A stretch of DNA of 55,211 bases from Clostridia bacterium (GCA_017936585.1 JAGBFI010000025.1:1-55211), one strand, 5' to 3'. Shown: positions 16,905-24,850, counted from the stretch's first letter. Program-made: numbers and translations. Notes: generated from the letters alone by a model not told the origin.

Positions 16905-18400
16905 TTTTTTATAAAAATCCAAAGAAACACAAAAAGACCACGGAAAAAGACCTGACTTTCTCAGTCTTTGATGATGGTTTGGTGTCAAATGTGGACGATT
17001 CTGTTTCAAAGGCAAATGGGTGCAAAAGCTTTTACAATCTGACATATGTTGACGGAGCTTTGAAGACCGGGCTTGGTTTCCGTGATTTGCAAGTTCCCGC
17101 AACTTTGGATGATTTAAAGACGTGTCACACATTCGATTTTGCTTCAAGTGTGGACGAAATCATCGGCATTTGGGTGAATAGATGGTATAACACCGATGTG
17201 GAGGAATATCAATATCAACTTATGCTGATGGATGCAAACTTCAAGCTGTGGCAGGTGCCGCTGATTGATGAATTTGAGGGGCATGTTTGGACAAAATCAG
17301 AAAAATTGACAAGCTATCCAACCTATGAATGCACCTATCGAACGGACAACAAAGACTGCTTTCTGTTTTTTTCAGAAGAAGGGATGCTTTATCTGGCTGC
17401 CTATGCTGAGGGGGTTTACACCAGTGTGCCAGCAATGATTTCTTGTGTTGTACACTATGATAATTTTTTTGGAATTACAAATACAAACCGAAACACATTG
17501 ATTTACACAAAAAATGTAAATCTGACTGAGTGGCAAGAGAATGAGGAGAGTTCTACGATTGAATTTTTGGATAATCGTGGGGCTTTCAACAAACTTGTTG
17601 CTTTCAATGACTATGTATATCTATTCAGAGAGTATGGAATCACAAAAATTTCCATTTACACCTCAAAAAATGACTTTTCTTTCACTCATCTTTACAGTTC
17701 CTCGTCCAAAATTTATGAAAATTCCGTTTGTGTTTGCGGAGACAAGGTTTTGTTTTTCACGCGAGACGGGCTTTATGATTTTAATGGAAATTCTGTTGAT
17801 AAAATTGCGGGCGAATATGACAAATATTTCAAGAATTTGAGCAACGAAAACTGCTCTGCAGCTTGCCTGAACGGGAAGTATTATTTTGCCACAAAGTGCA
17901 ACTTTGAGGATGGTGAAATGGTAGGCTGTGAGAGTGGCGATTTTGTCAACAATGTGTTGTTTGAGGTTGACATCAACGACTATTGCTTGAATGTCTACCG
18001 AGGAGTTGACATCAGAAAAATTTTGGCGGTTGACAATCCATTCACAAGCAAGCTTTGTGCTTGTTTTTATGGTGACAATAAACAGCGAATTGGCGAGCTT
18101 GATTTTTCGGGTGACAGTTTTGAAACTGCAACTGCAAAATGCTGGACTTCGTTTGTTTCTGACCTTGGTTTTAAGGGAAAAAAGAAGAGAATTAAGGAGG
18201 TCATCATTTCAAGTTTGTTTGACTGTGAGGTTGAAATTCAATCTGATTTCGAAAGCAAAACTTACAAAATTTTTGGCTCTGAAAAAGAGCAAAGGTTGAG
18301 AGTGAATGTTGCTGGAAAAAAATTCCAATTTTCATTTAAGACAAATGCTTCAAAGTGCGATATCAAAAAGCCTATGGTTGTTTTTGATGTTGTTACATGA
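16895..18400 (+). CDS. Probable packaged-DNA stabilisation or neck protein (P22 gp10-like position)
   Basis: A 500-residue, mostly beta protein rich in Phe, Tyr, Asn and Asp, as in propeller-type neck proteins. Repeating strands are visible: KLVAFNDYVYLFREYGITKISIY, VCGDKVLFFTRDGLYDFNG, and NGKYYFATKC. It follows the connector candidate, the place of gp10 in P22. The ATG at 16895 directly abuts GGAG with no spacing. A TTG at 16901 has the right 6-nt spacing and overlaps the previous stop, so translation may start there. There are no membrane segments. P22 gp10 plugs the portal after packaging; that role is an inference from order and size. Confidence 0.5.
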   Translation: MALIFYKNPKKHKKTTEKDLTFSVFDDGLVSNVDDSVSKANGCKSFYNLTYVDGALKTGLGFRDLQVPATLDDLKTCHTFDFASSVDEIIGIWVNRWYNTDVEEYQYQLMLMDANFKLWQVPLIDEFEGHVWTKSEKLTSYPTYECTYRTDNKDCFLFFSEEGMLYLAAYAEGVYTSVPAMISCVVHYDNFFGITNTNRNTLIYTKNVNLTEWQENEESSTIEFLDNRGAFNKLVAFNDYVYLFREYGITKISIYTSKNDFSFTHLYSSSSKIYENSVCVCGDKVLFFTRDGLYDFNGNSVDKIAGEYDKYFKNLSNENCSAACLNGKYYFATKCNFEDGEMVGCESGDFVNNVLFEVDINDYCLNVYRGVDIRKILAVDNPFTSKLCACFYGDNKQRIGELDFSGDSFETATAKCWTSFVSDLGFKGKKKRIKEVIISSLFDCEVEIQSDFESKTYKIFGSEKEQRLRVNVAGKKFQFSFKTNASKCDIKKPMVVFDVVT

Positions 18401-18465
18401 TTGTTAAATTTTTCGATTATTCCAATTTTTACAAGAAGTCATCTTTTTACAAAAGGGGAGATTAT

Positions 18466-18519
18466 ATGACAATGAAAAATATATTCAAAAAGGGAAAAGA
18501 CGATGGACATTTGGAATGA
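18466..18519 (+). CDS. 17-codon leader peptide overlapping the first holin gene
   Basis: ATG at 18466 follows AGGGGAG at ideal spacing, opens MTMKNIFKKGKDDGHLE and stops at 18519, inside the start of the holin-like gene (18503). The holin gene itself has only a weak site. This arrangement suggests translational coupling that delays or limits holin synthesis. Confidence 0.45.
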   Translation: MTMKNIFKKGKDDGHLE

Positions 18520-18736
18520 TATCATAAGCATAATTGTCAGCAATGGAGTGTTTGCAATTTTGTTTGTTTGGCTGTTTTATTATCAGCTGAAAGACAGTGC
18601 GAAAAGGGAAAATAAATATCAGCAGACAATCGAACAATTGACTTCAAATTTGAAAATTTTGGAAGAGGTTAAGCAAGATTTGAATGATATTAAAGACTAT
18701 CTGAAAGACGGAGACGATTATGAAGAACTTCTTTAA
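18503..18736 (+). CDS. BhlA/UviB-family holin-like protein
   Basis: A 77-residue protein with one N-terminal membrane helix (IISIIVSNGVFAILFVWLFYYQL), then a charged coiled coil (KRENKYQQTIEQLTSNLKILEEVKQDLNDIKDYL). This is the layout of the BhlA/UviB family, found in phages and bacteriocin clusters of Firmicutes and linked with membrane permeabilisation. It overlaps the next gene by 17 bases. In phages such a gene is followed by an endolysin, which is absent here. Confidence 0.8.
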   Translation: MDIWNDIISIIVSNGVFAILFVWLFYYQLKDSAKRENKYQQTIEQLTSNLKILEEVKQDLNDIKDYLKDGDDYEELL

Positions 18737-19094
18737 GAAAATGGGAAATTACAGCTTTTGGGTTGGATTTTCTGGTGCTGTTGTGATTTTGCTGAATGCA
18801 TTTGGAAAAGCGTTTGGGTTTTCAATTGAAAACAAGGTTGTCGAAGATTGTATTATGGCTGTTGCCGGGCTTCTTGTTGTGCTCGGGCTTGTTGTCAAGA
18901 AAAATCCAACAGTGGAAAACAAGGATGAGAAGAATAAAAACGAAGATAATTCATTTTCAAAAGAAATCTCTGATGAAACTTTGGATGTTTTGCCAGACAA
19001 AATTGGTGAAGAGTTGGCTTCAAATTTGAACAATAGTTTTCTTAAGAAAAAAGAAGAAGATGTTGAAGAAACTGATAATAAAAAAAGGTCATAA
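18720..19094 (+). CDS. Phage holin-like membrane protein (phi LC3-type)
   Basis: A 124-residue protein with two membrane helices (SFWVGFSGAVVILLNAFGKAFG and CIMAVAGLLVVLGLVVKK) separated by a short loop with Glu/Asp, as in the small phage-holin family. Unlike most holins it has a long charged C-terminal tail of about 60 residues (KDEKNKNEDNSF and EEDVEETDNKKRS). It is the last gene of the head operon and is followed by a terminator. Confidence 0.75.
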   Translation: MKNFFKKMGNYSFWVGFSGAVVILLNAFGKAFGFSIENKVVEDCIMAVAGLLVVLGLVVKKNPTVENKDEKNKNEDNSFSKEISDETLDVLPDKIGEELASNLNNSFLKKKEEDVEETDNKKRS

Positions 19095-19136
19095 AAATGC
19101 ATAATTATGAATAAATATGCAAACAAAAAAAATAAA

Positions 19137-19167
19137 AGCCGCAATTTAAAAAGTTTGCGGTTTTTTT
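19137..19167 (+). terminator. Terminator at the end of the phage head operon
   Basis: CCGCAA (19139-19144) pairs with TTGCGG (19155-19160), followed by seven T. Confidence 0.85.
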
Positions 19168-19420
19168 GTTTTCCTGAAAGATTTTGATAAATCTACATTT
19201 TTGATTTTCTTTTTTTATCGTTTTCAAAATTTAACGTTTTTCAAAAAAATAAAATGTAAAAAGAGGAATATAAAATTCAAAAGATTGATTTAAAACGATG
19301 ATTTTTAAACGAAATTGGGGGATTAAATCATAAATTTTGGCAATATGTTGGGTTTTTGTTTGGAATTTTCACTTTAAGTATGATATTATTAAAACAAGAT
19401 AAAAATATTTAGGAGGAAAT
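19168..19420. other. AT-rich gap with promoter for the next operon
   Basis: This gap holds no supported gene. TTGTTT at 19356-19361, a 17-nt spacer and TATGAT at 19379-19384 form a promoter ahead of the membrane-protein gene at 19421. The rest is AT-rich sequence with no clear structure. Confidence 0.55.
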
Positions 19421-19768
19421 ATGAAAAAAGTTTTATACACAGTTTTGTCAATCTTGTCGATTGTCTACATCGGATTTTTGATTGTTGACGCTGTTCGAAC
19501 TGCAACGGCTTGGAATCCAGACATGGGGTGGTTTGCGAAGGTTTTTGATCTTATTGTCAGATTTGGTGGAGTTGCAATCATCTTCTGCTTTGCGCTTGTA
19601 AACTTTGCGGGCAGTCCACTTAAGACAGTTTTCTTTATCGTTCTTATTGTTGCAATCGTTGTCTATGTTGTTGTTTTGGCTGCGCCTGACTTCTTCTTCA
19701 ATTTGTTTGGTGGAGCTCAAGAGGGAAGTGGTGAAGCAATTTCAAGCATTGTGAGAATGTTGAAGTAA
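19421..19768 (+). CDS. Small membrane protein upstream of polA
   Basis: A 115-residue protein with three hydrophobic helices (residues 2-24, 45-64 and 70-92). It starts after a strong AGGAGG site. No family was recognised. Only 29 bases without a terminator separate it from polA, so the two probably share the promoter at 19356. It could be an uncharacterised envelope protein. Confidence 0.6.
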   Translation: MKKVLYTVLSILSIVYIGFLIVDAVRTATAWNPDMGWFAKVFDLIVRFGGVAIIFCFALVNFAGSPLKTVFFIVLIVAIVVYVVVLAAPDFFFNLFGGAQEGSGEAISSIVRMLK

Positions 19769-19797
19769 GACTTTTTTGAAATTTTTTCGAGGATTTA

Positions 19798-22293
19798 GTG
19801 AAAAAAATAATTGTTATTGATGGGAATAGTTTGGCAAATAGGGCATTTTACGCAATGCCCTATTTATCTAATCGCGACAAAAAGCCTTCTGGGGCGGTTT
19901 TTGGTTTTGCAAACATTTTGATGAAACTTATCACGGATCAGAAGCCAGATTTTTTGGTTGTTGCTTTTGACCATTCTCGCAAGACCTTTCGAAACGAAAT
20001 CTATGAGGGGTACAAGGCAAAACGCAAGGAGACTCCACCTGATTTGATTGCACAATTCCCTGTTATTAAAGAAATGTTGGGTGTTTTGGGAATTAAATAT
20101 TTTGAAATCCCTGGAATTGAGGCTGACGATATCATTGGAACAATTGCAAAAAATTCTGATTTGGAGCATATTTTGGTGTCTGGAGACCGCGATTTGCTGC
20201 AGCTTATTGACGACAACACCTCTGTTTGGCTGACAAAAAAAGGTGTGACGGACATTGAAAAATATGACGAGAAAGCTCTTTTTGAAAAATTTGGGCTGAG
20301 CCCAAGAGGGATTGTTGACCTTAAGGCTTTGATGGGAGATATGTCTGACAACATTCCTGGCGTGCCTGGCGTTGGAGAGAAGACGGCTTTGTCTCTGCTG
20401 GGGGATTTTGGCTCGCTTGATGGGGTTTATGAGAACATTGACAAAATTTCTGGCAAGTTGAATGAGAAATTGCAAAATGGCAAAGAGTCGGCTTATATGT
20501 CGCAAGATTTGGCGACAATCAGAACAAATTGTGAAATTGACTTCAATTTGGATGAATGCAAATTTGCTTTCCCTTTTTCACAAGAGGTGAGGGATTTTTT
20601 TGACGCTTGGGATTTCAGAAGCCTTGTGAATCGTAAAGATTTGTTTTTGAATGGCGTTGGCGCCACAAAAACTGAGGAAAAGAGGATTTGTATTGAGGAT
20701 GTCAAACAAGTTGAAGGTCTTGTTTTGAATGTGAAAGACGAGTTTGCTTATGATCTTTCCAAGATGGAGTTTTCGATTGGTTCCGGCGAAGTTTTTTATA
20801 TCAAAAAAGAAATTGATCTCTTTTCGAAAATGGTTGATTTTGATGAGGTTTTGATGGTGTTGAAGCCTGTTTTTGAGAACAAAAAGATTGTGAAAATCAC
20901 AAATTCTTCAAAGCAGGATATGAAAATTATGAAGAAACATGACATTGAACTTTGCAACTTTTTTGACATCGAAATTGCAAATTACGTGCTTTATGCGGGA
21001 CTTGTGAAGAGACCTGTTCAAAGCACTTGTGAATATTTTGCACTCAAAAAAGAACTTGAAAAGAATATGCACGAAGAGGGTGTTTTTGAGATTTACAGCA
21101 AAATTGAAATTCCGCTTGTGTCCGTTTTAGGCGGGATGGAAGAGGAAGGTTTTAAGATTGATGAAGAAACATTGAATGCTTTAAGTCAAAAATATGATGC
21201 TGAGATTGTTGTTTTGACTCAAAAAATTTATGAACTTGCTGATGAGGTTTTTAATATCAATTCACCAAAGCAGGTTGCGGCGATTTTGTTCGACAAACTG
21301 GGGCTGAAGGCTTTTAACAACAAAAAACAATCCACAAGTTTTGCGGTGCTTGACGATATCAGGTGGCAACACGAAATTGTTGATTTGATTATTCAATATC
21401 GAAAGTCAAGCAAACTTGTCAGCACATATTTGAATGTTTATAAGAAAATTTGTGAGACAACAGGACCTGTTATTCACACCATTTTCAATCAAACCTTGAC
21501 TTCGACTGGCAGATTGTCAAGCTCTGAGCCAAATATGCAGAATATTCCAACCAGAGATGAAGAGTCGAAAAATTTGAGAAAGATTTTTGTTTCAAAATAT
21601 GCTGATGGGGAGATTATCTCGGCGGACTATAATCAAATTGAACTTAGACTTTTAGCTAATTTGGCGGAAGAAGGAAGCATGATTGATGCCTATAAGAAAG
21701 GGATTGATATTCACACAAAAACCGCCAGTGAAATTTTTGGAGTGTCAACCGATAAAGTGACTTCTTCACAAAGACGTGATGCGAAAGCGGTGAACTTTGG
21801 AATTATTTATGGCATAAGCGATTTTGGCCTTTCTCAAAACATCAAAACGTCCAAAAACAAAGCGAAGGGGTATATTGAAAGTTATTTTGATAGATATCCG
21901 AAAATTAAGACTTTTATGGATGCAAATGTTGAATATGCGAAGGAGCACGGTTATGTTAAGTCGTATTTTGGGAGAATTAGGCATATTCCGGAAATTCAAT
22001 CTGCAAATGCGGTTGTGAGAAAATTCGGCGAACGTGTGGCAATGAATATGCCGCTTCAAGGGACAGCATCAGACGTGATTAAACTTGCGATGGTTGAACT
22101 TGCGAAGAGACTTGAAGGAATGGAAAGTCATTTGATTTTGCAAATTCATGACGAGCTTATTGTTGATGCTCCAGCAAGTGAAGTTGAAAAGGTGAAGCAA
22201 ATTCTGAAAGAAAGTATGGAAAATGTTTGCGTTTTTGTGGTGCCTTTGTCGGTTTCTGTGGGTAGCGGAAAGAATTTGTTTGAATGTAAATGA
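19798..22293 (+). CDS. polA: DNA polymerase I
   Basis: An 831-residue repair and Okazaki-fragment polymerase that starts at GTG (GAGG upstream). The 5'-3' exonuclease domain is intact: VIDGNSLANRAFYA, VAFDHSRKTFR, IEADDIIG, SGDRDLLQLID and GDMSDNIPGVPGVGEKTA. The central 3'-5' exonuclease domain is present as a fold, but the usual acidic DxE residues are not visible, so proofreading is probably lost, as in Bacillus PolA. The polymerase motifs are clear: A (DYNQIELRLLANL), B (RRDAKAVNFGIIYGIS) and C (QIHDELIVDAP). A structured element begins 6 bases after the stop. Confidence 0.97.
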   Translation: MKKIIVIDGNSLANRAFYAMPYLSNRDKKPSGAVFGFANILMKLITDQKPDFLVVAFDHSRKTFRNEIYEGYKAKRKETPPDLIAQFPVIKEMLGVLGIKYFEIPGIEADDIIGTIAKNSDLEHILVSGDRDLLQLIDDNTSVWLTKKGVTDIEKYDEKALFEKFGLSPRGIVDLKALMGDMSDNIPGVPGVGEKTALSLLGDFGSLDGVYENIDKISGKLNEKLQNGKESAYMSQDLATIRTNCEIDFNLDECKFAFPFSQEVRDFFDAWDFRSLVNRKDLFLNGVGATKTEEKRICIEDVKQVEGLVLNVKDEFAYDLSKMEFSIGSGEVFYIKKEIDLFSKMVDFDEVLMVLKPVFENKKIVKITNSSKQDMKIMKKHDIELCNFFDIEIANYVLYAGLVKRPVQSTCEYFALKKELEKNMHEEGVFEIYSKIEIPLVSVLGGMEEEGFKIDEETLNALSQKYDAEIVVLTQKIYELADEVFNINSPKQVAAILFDKLGLKAFNNKKQSTSFAVLDDIRWQHEIVDLIIQYRKSSKLVSTYLNVYKKICETTGPVIHTIFNQTLTSTGRLSSSEPNMQNIPTRDEESKNLRKIFVSKYADGEIISADYNQIELRLLANLAEEGSMIDAYKKGIDIHTKTASEIFGVSTDKVTSSQRRDAKAVNFGIIYGISDFGLSQNIKTSKNKAKGYIESYFDRYPKIKTFMDANVEYAKEHGYVKSYFGRIRHIPEIQSANAVVRKFGERVAMNMPLQGTASDVIKLAMVELAKRLEGMESHLILQIHDELIVDAPASEVEKVKQILKESMENVCVFVVPLSVSVGSGKNLFECK

Positions 22294-22298
22294 TGGCG

Positions 22299-22394
22299 GG
22301 GGAGAATGCCAGCGTGCGAGGGACTTGCACGCACAAATCGCTCCATGCGGAGCGATTTGGAAAATTTGCCGGAGGTAAATTTGGCATTCTCCCC
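22299..22394. repeat. Cloverleaf-like structured element after polA
   Basis: A 13-bp closing stem, GGGGAGAATGCCA (22299-22311) with TGGCATTCTCCCC (22382-22394), encloses three hairpins. Arm 1 is 22312-22332 (GCGTGCGAG/CTTGCACGC, loop GGA). Arm 2 is 22334-22359 (CAAATCGCTCC/GGAGCGATTTG, loop ATGC). Arm 3 is 22362-22382 (AAATTTGCC/GGTAAATTT, loop GGA). It is GC-richer than its surroundings. It lacks tRNA consensus bases and a T-run, so it is neither a tRNA nor a simple terminator. It may be a mobile palindromic element or a structured RNA. Confidence 0.75.
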
Positions 22395-22413
22395 GATTTT
22401 TCTCGTAAAATGA

Positions 22414-22442
22414 TTGACTAATTTCAAAAAAACAGATACAAT
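22414..22442 (+). promoter_or_regulatory. Promoter of ruvX
   Basis: TTGACT at 22414-22419, a 17-nt spacer and TACAAT at 22437-22442. The expected start of transcription is only about 8 bases ahead of the ruvX ATG, so the leader is very short. Confidence 0.75.
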
Positions 22443-22456
22443 ATAGATGGTGATAT

Positions 22457-22882
22457 ATGCAGTATAGAAGAAAGATGGGGCTTGATTATGGGAAGGCGAG
22501 AATTGGTGTGGCGTTCACAGATTTGTCATGCACAATTGCATCTGCCGACCATATATACAAAACCCAAACAGAGGAAAAAGATCTTTGCTATTTCTCAGAT
22601 TTGATAAAGGAAAAACTTGTTGATACTGTTGTTTTTGGGTTGCCGCTCAACGCAGACGGCACAGAAAATGAAATGACGGCGATTGTGCAAGATTTTGCGG
22701 CAAAACTTCAGCAGCAAACTGACGTGCAGATTGCATTTCAAGATGAGCGATACACATCTCTTGAAGCTGAGGAGTATTTGCGAGAAGCCAAAATCAAGTG
22801 GGAGAAGCGTAAAGAGCTTCTGGACAAAATTTCTGCGCAAATTATACTACAAAATTATCTTGACGAAAATCCAAACAAATAA
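22457..22882 (+). CDS. ruvX: RuvX/YqgF-family Holliday-junction resolvase-like, rRNA-processing nuclease
   Basis: A 141-residue RNase H-fold nuclease. The first acidic residue is in MGLDYGKARIGVAFTD. A second conserved stretch is VVFGLPLNADGTEN, and the third is QDERYTSLEAEEYL. The length is typical. The family acts in pre-16S rRNA 5' processing, and Holliday-junction cleavage was also proposed. The gene precedes a DUF1292 gene as in Bacillus (yrrK-yrzB), which supports the call. Confidence 0.93.
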   Translation: MQYRRKMGLDYGKARIGVAFTDLSCTIASADHIYKTQTEEKDLCYFSDLIKEKLVDTVVFGLPLNADGTENEMTAIVQDFAAKLQQQTDVQIAFQDERYTSLEAEEYLREAKIKWEKRKELLDKISAQIILQNYLDENPNK

Positions 22883-22895
22883 AGGAGAGTTTATT

Positions 22896-23264
22896 ATGGA
22901 TAAGAAGAAAGTTCAAAAAATTGAAGAAGTTTCAAAAAAGGTTGAAGAAGAAGTTCAAAAACAAGATTTGGTTGATGTTCTTTTGGACGAAGATAACAAA
23001 GAGCCAATCGTGCTTGTTGATGGGAATGGCAGAAAATTGTCTTTTGAACAAATTGCTGTAATTCCATACAACGACAAATTGTATTGTGTTTTGAAGCCGA
23101 TTGACGAAATTGAAAACGTGCAAGATGACGAAGCAATCGTGTTCTTCGTTGACGAGCAAAAAGGACAAGAACCAGTGCTTATGGTTGAAACAGACGAAAA
23201 GGTTGCAATTGAAGTGTTTGAAGAATACTACAATCTTCTTGACGAAGCAGAAGGAAAGAAATAA
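22896..23264 (+). CDS. DUF1292-family protein (YrzB-like)
   Basis: A 122-residue acidic protein that starts after AAAGGAGA. The DUF1292 core is ELD-rich beta: KEPIVLVDGNGRKLSFEQIAVIPYNDKLYCVLKPID, then QEPVLMVETDEKVAIEVFEEYYNLL. A Lys/Glu coiled-coil segment forms the first 30 residues. The family is small, conserved in Firmicutes and of unknown function; it is normally encoded after ruvX, as here. A hairpin terminator follows. Confidence 0.88.
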   Translation: MDKKKVQKIEEVSKKVEEEVQKQDLVDVLLDEDNKEPIVLVDGNGRKLSFEQIAVIPYNDKLYCVLKPIDEIENVQDDEAIVFFVDEQKGQEPVLMVETDEKVAIEVFEEYYNLLDEAEGKK

Positions 23265-23276
23265 GAGGGAAAAATG

Positions 23277-23306
23277 AAAGTGGATGTGAAAATCATCCAC
23301 TTTTTT
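23277..23306 (+). terminator. Terminator after the DUF1292 gene
   Basis: AAAGTGGATG pairs with CATCCACTTT across a 7-nt loop, followed by T. Confidence 0.9.
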
Positions 23307-23386
23307 ATTGGTTTTGTGAATATTTTTGCCGAAGCAACTCAAAATATTGATACAAGACGAATGTCTTGAAAAAGGGAGGTAAAACT

Positions 23387-23536
23387 ATGTTCGGTAGAAA
23401 GAAAGCTGCTGGCAAATCAAATGCCAAAGCTGTGGAAGCAGGGGTTGAAGCTACTTCTTCAAAAGCAAGTACAAAATCTTGCAAAGGCTGTGCAAGCAAG
23501 AAGTCGTCATCAACATCTTCTAAGGCTTGCAAATAG
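23387..23536 (+). CDS. 49-residue Ser/Ala/Lys-rich peptide with C-terminal cysteines
   Basis: ATG at 23387 follows GGGAGGT at good spacing and opens a 49-codon frame: MFGRKKAAGK, a Ser/Thr/Ala-rich middle, then KSCKGCASKK and SKACK at the end (three Cys). A terminator on each side (23277, 23552) isolates it as its own short transcription unit, which favours a real gene. It is unlike SCIFF or a known bacteriocin leader. It could be a small basic, metal-binding or modified peptide. Confidence 0.55.
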   Translation: MFGRKKAAGKSNAKAVEAGVEATSSKASTKSCKGCASKKSSSTSSKACK

Positions 23537-23551
23537 TTAAAGCCAACCAGT

Positions 23552-23580
23552 AAAAAACTCACAAGAATGTGAGTTTTTTA
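23552..23580. terminator. Bidirectional terminator between convergent genes
   Basis: AAAAAACTCACA, loop AGAA, TGTGAGTTTTTT. The perfect 12-bp stem with A and T runs serves both strands. Confidence 0.9.
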
Positions 23581-23641
23581 TTTTTATGTTTTTTTTCATA
23601 CGTTTTTATATTTTTTATCAAAAAAGTTTAGAAATTGAACA

Positions 23642-24508
23642 TCAAACATAAATTTTCCATTCTTCTGGGTAAGCAACTTCAATTTCAATTTTCTTCTTAG
23701 TACGGAAATGTGTAAATTGAATTTTCTTTAAAAGCAGCATTGTGTGTGAAAAATCATCCGGTTTCCCGTAAATTGTGTCGCCAAGAAGTGGACGCTGAAT
23801 ATGAGACATGTGAACTCTGATTTGGTGTGTTCTGCCGGTTTCAAGTTTAAACTTTGCAAGAAAGAAATTTTCCCAATTTTTCAAAGGGAAAACATGAGTT
23901 GTCGCGTGTTTTCCGTTTTCTGAAATCACTCTTTTCATCTGATTTATTCCATCTTTTTCGATTGTTTTTATTGGGTGGCAAATTGTTGTTTCGTCACTTA
24001 AATTGCCGTGGCAAAGGGCATGATATTCTTTGTCTATATCAGCATTTTTGTAGGCTATAACGTTCTTTGCAACGACAACAATTCCAGCTGTTTCTTTGTC
24101 AAGTCGGTTTAAAATTCGCAGCACAAAATTTTCATCCTTGTCATTCATATAGCGGCAAATTTGTCCGCCAAGGTTGTTTGAAAAATGTGAGCGGGTTGGG
24201 GTGCAAGCTAGGTTGTGTGGTTTGTTGACAATCAAATAGTCTTCATCCTCAAAAAGAATATCAAGAGATCCTTCGCAGAGGTTGATTTGTGTGGCGCGAT
24301 TCGGGTTTTTCTTTATATCTAAAACATCTCCAAGTCCAATTTTTTCGCGGACTGTTGCTGGGGTGTTGTTCAATAAAATGCCATCCTCGCAGTTTCTTAA
24401 ATTTTTTATGTAGTTTTCAGAAAAACCGCGCGTTTTGAGATAGAAATAAATGGTGTTCTTTTTGAGGTTGTTCAGGTTTTCAATTTTGAATTCTTCGTAT
24501 TTTTCCAT
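23642..24508 (-). CDS. RluA/RluD-family pseudouridine synthase
   Basis: A 288-residue enzyme that converts uridine to pseudouridine in rRNA or tRNA. The N-terminal S4 RNA-binding domain covers roughly residues 15-70 (GFSENYIKNLRNCEDGILLNN). The catalytic domain carries NRLDKETAGIVVVAKN with the active-site Asp near residue 140, where the more common form is HRLDxxTSG. FKLETGRTHQIRVHMSHIQRPLLGD is typical of the family's C-terminal motif. The exact target base cannot be told. It is convergent with the small-peptide gene and divergent from pheST, sharing a 100-bp upstream gap. Confidence 0.92.
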   Translation of the reverse strand: MEKYEEFKIENLNNLKKNTIYFYLKTRGFSENYIKNLRNCEDGILLNNTPATVREKIGLGDVLDIKKNPNRATQINLCEGSLDILFEDEDYLIVNKPHNLACTPTRSHFSNNLGGQICRYMNDKDENFVLRILNRLDKETAGIVVVAKNVIAYKNADIDKEYHALCHGNLSDETTICHPIKTIEKDGINQMKRVISENGKHATTHVFPLKNWENFFLAKFKLETGRTHQIRVHMSHIQRPLLGDTIYGKPDDFSHTMLLLKKIQFTHFRTKKKIEIEVAYPEEWKIYV

Positions 24509-24565
24509 ATTATTTACATCATATCACATCGCGGTGGAAAGTCAAAATATTTGTCTGAAAAATAA

Positions 24566-24594
24566 TTGACTTAAATTATTTATTATGCTAAAAT
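24566..24594 (+). promoter_or_regulatory. Promoter of the pheST T-box transcript
   Basis: TTGACT at 24566-24571, a 17-nt spacer and TAAAAT at 24589-24594, just ahead of the T-box leader. Confidence 0.8.
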
Positions 24595-24602
24595 TGTTAT
24601 AT

Positions 24603-24850
24603 CATAAATGCGATGACGAAAGAATAGTAAATTTGAGGATTTTCCACAGAGAGCCCTTGGTGCTGGAAATGGGGCGAAAAGATTAAATTGAATTCACTTT
24701 CAACAGCAGAGCTCTGAAGGGGTTTCTTGCGTAGGAGTTTCCGTGAAGCTGCGTGAATGCAAAATAAGACACTTTTTGTGTGAAATTAGGTGGTACCACG
24801 CTTTGAAATTTAAAGTCGTCCTAATGTTTGGGGCGATATTTTATTTTCAG
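24603..24850 (+). promoter_or_regulatory. T-box riboswitch, phenylalanine (UUC) specifier
   Basis: A tRNA-sensing leader upstream of pheS. The AG-rich start of Stem I is at 24613-24630 and the AG-bulge AGAGAGCC at 24648-24655. A TTC triplet at 24693-24695 sits where the specifier codon is expected. The conserved T-box AGGTGGTACCACG is at 24788-24800, whose TGGT bulge can pair with the ACCA end of tRNA-Phe. A competing terminator (CGTCCTAA... to TTTGGGGCG, then T-rich) lies at 24817-24845. Uncharged tRNA-Phe is expected to stabilise the antiterminator and raise pheST expression. Confidence 0.93.

Noticed and set aside
22299..22394. tRNA gene suggested by cloverleaf pairing after polA
   Set aside because: The closing stem is 13 bp, not 7. 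There is no GTTCGA-type T loop, no conserved D-loop bases and no anticodon loop of 7 bases.
23387..23536. SCIFF-type ranthipeptide precursor
   Set aside because: It has three Cys rather than six, no SCIFF consensus and no radical SAM maturase gene nearby.
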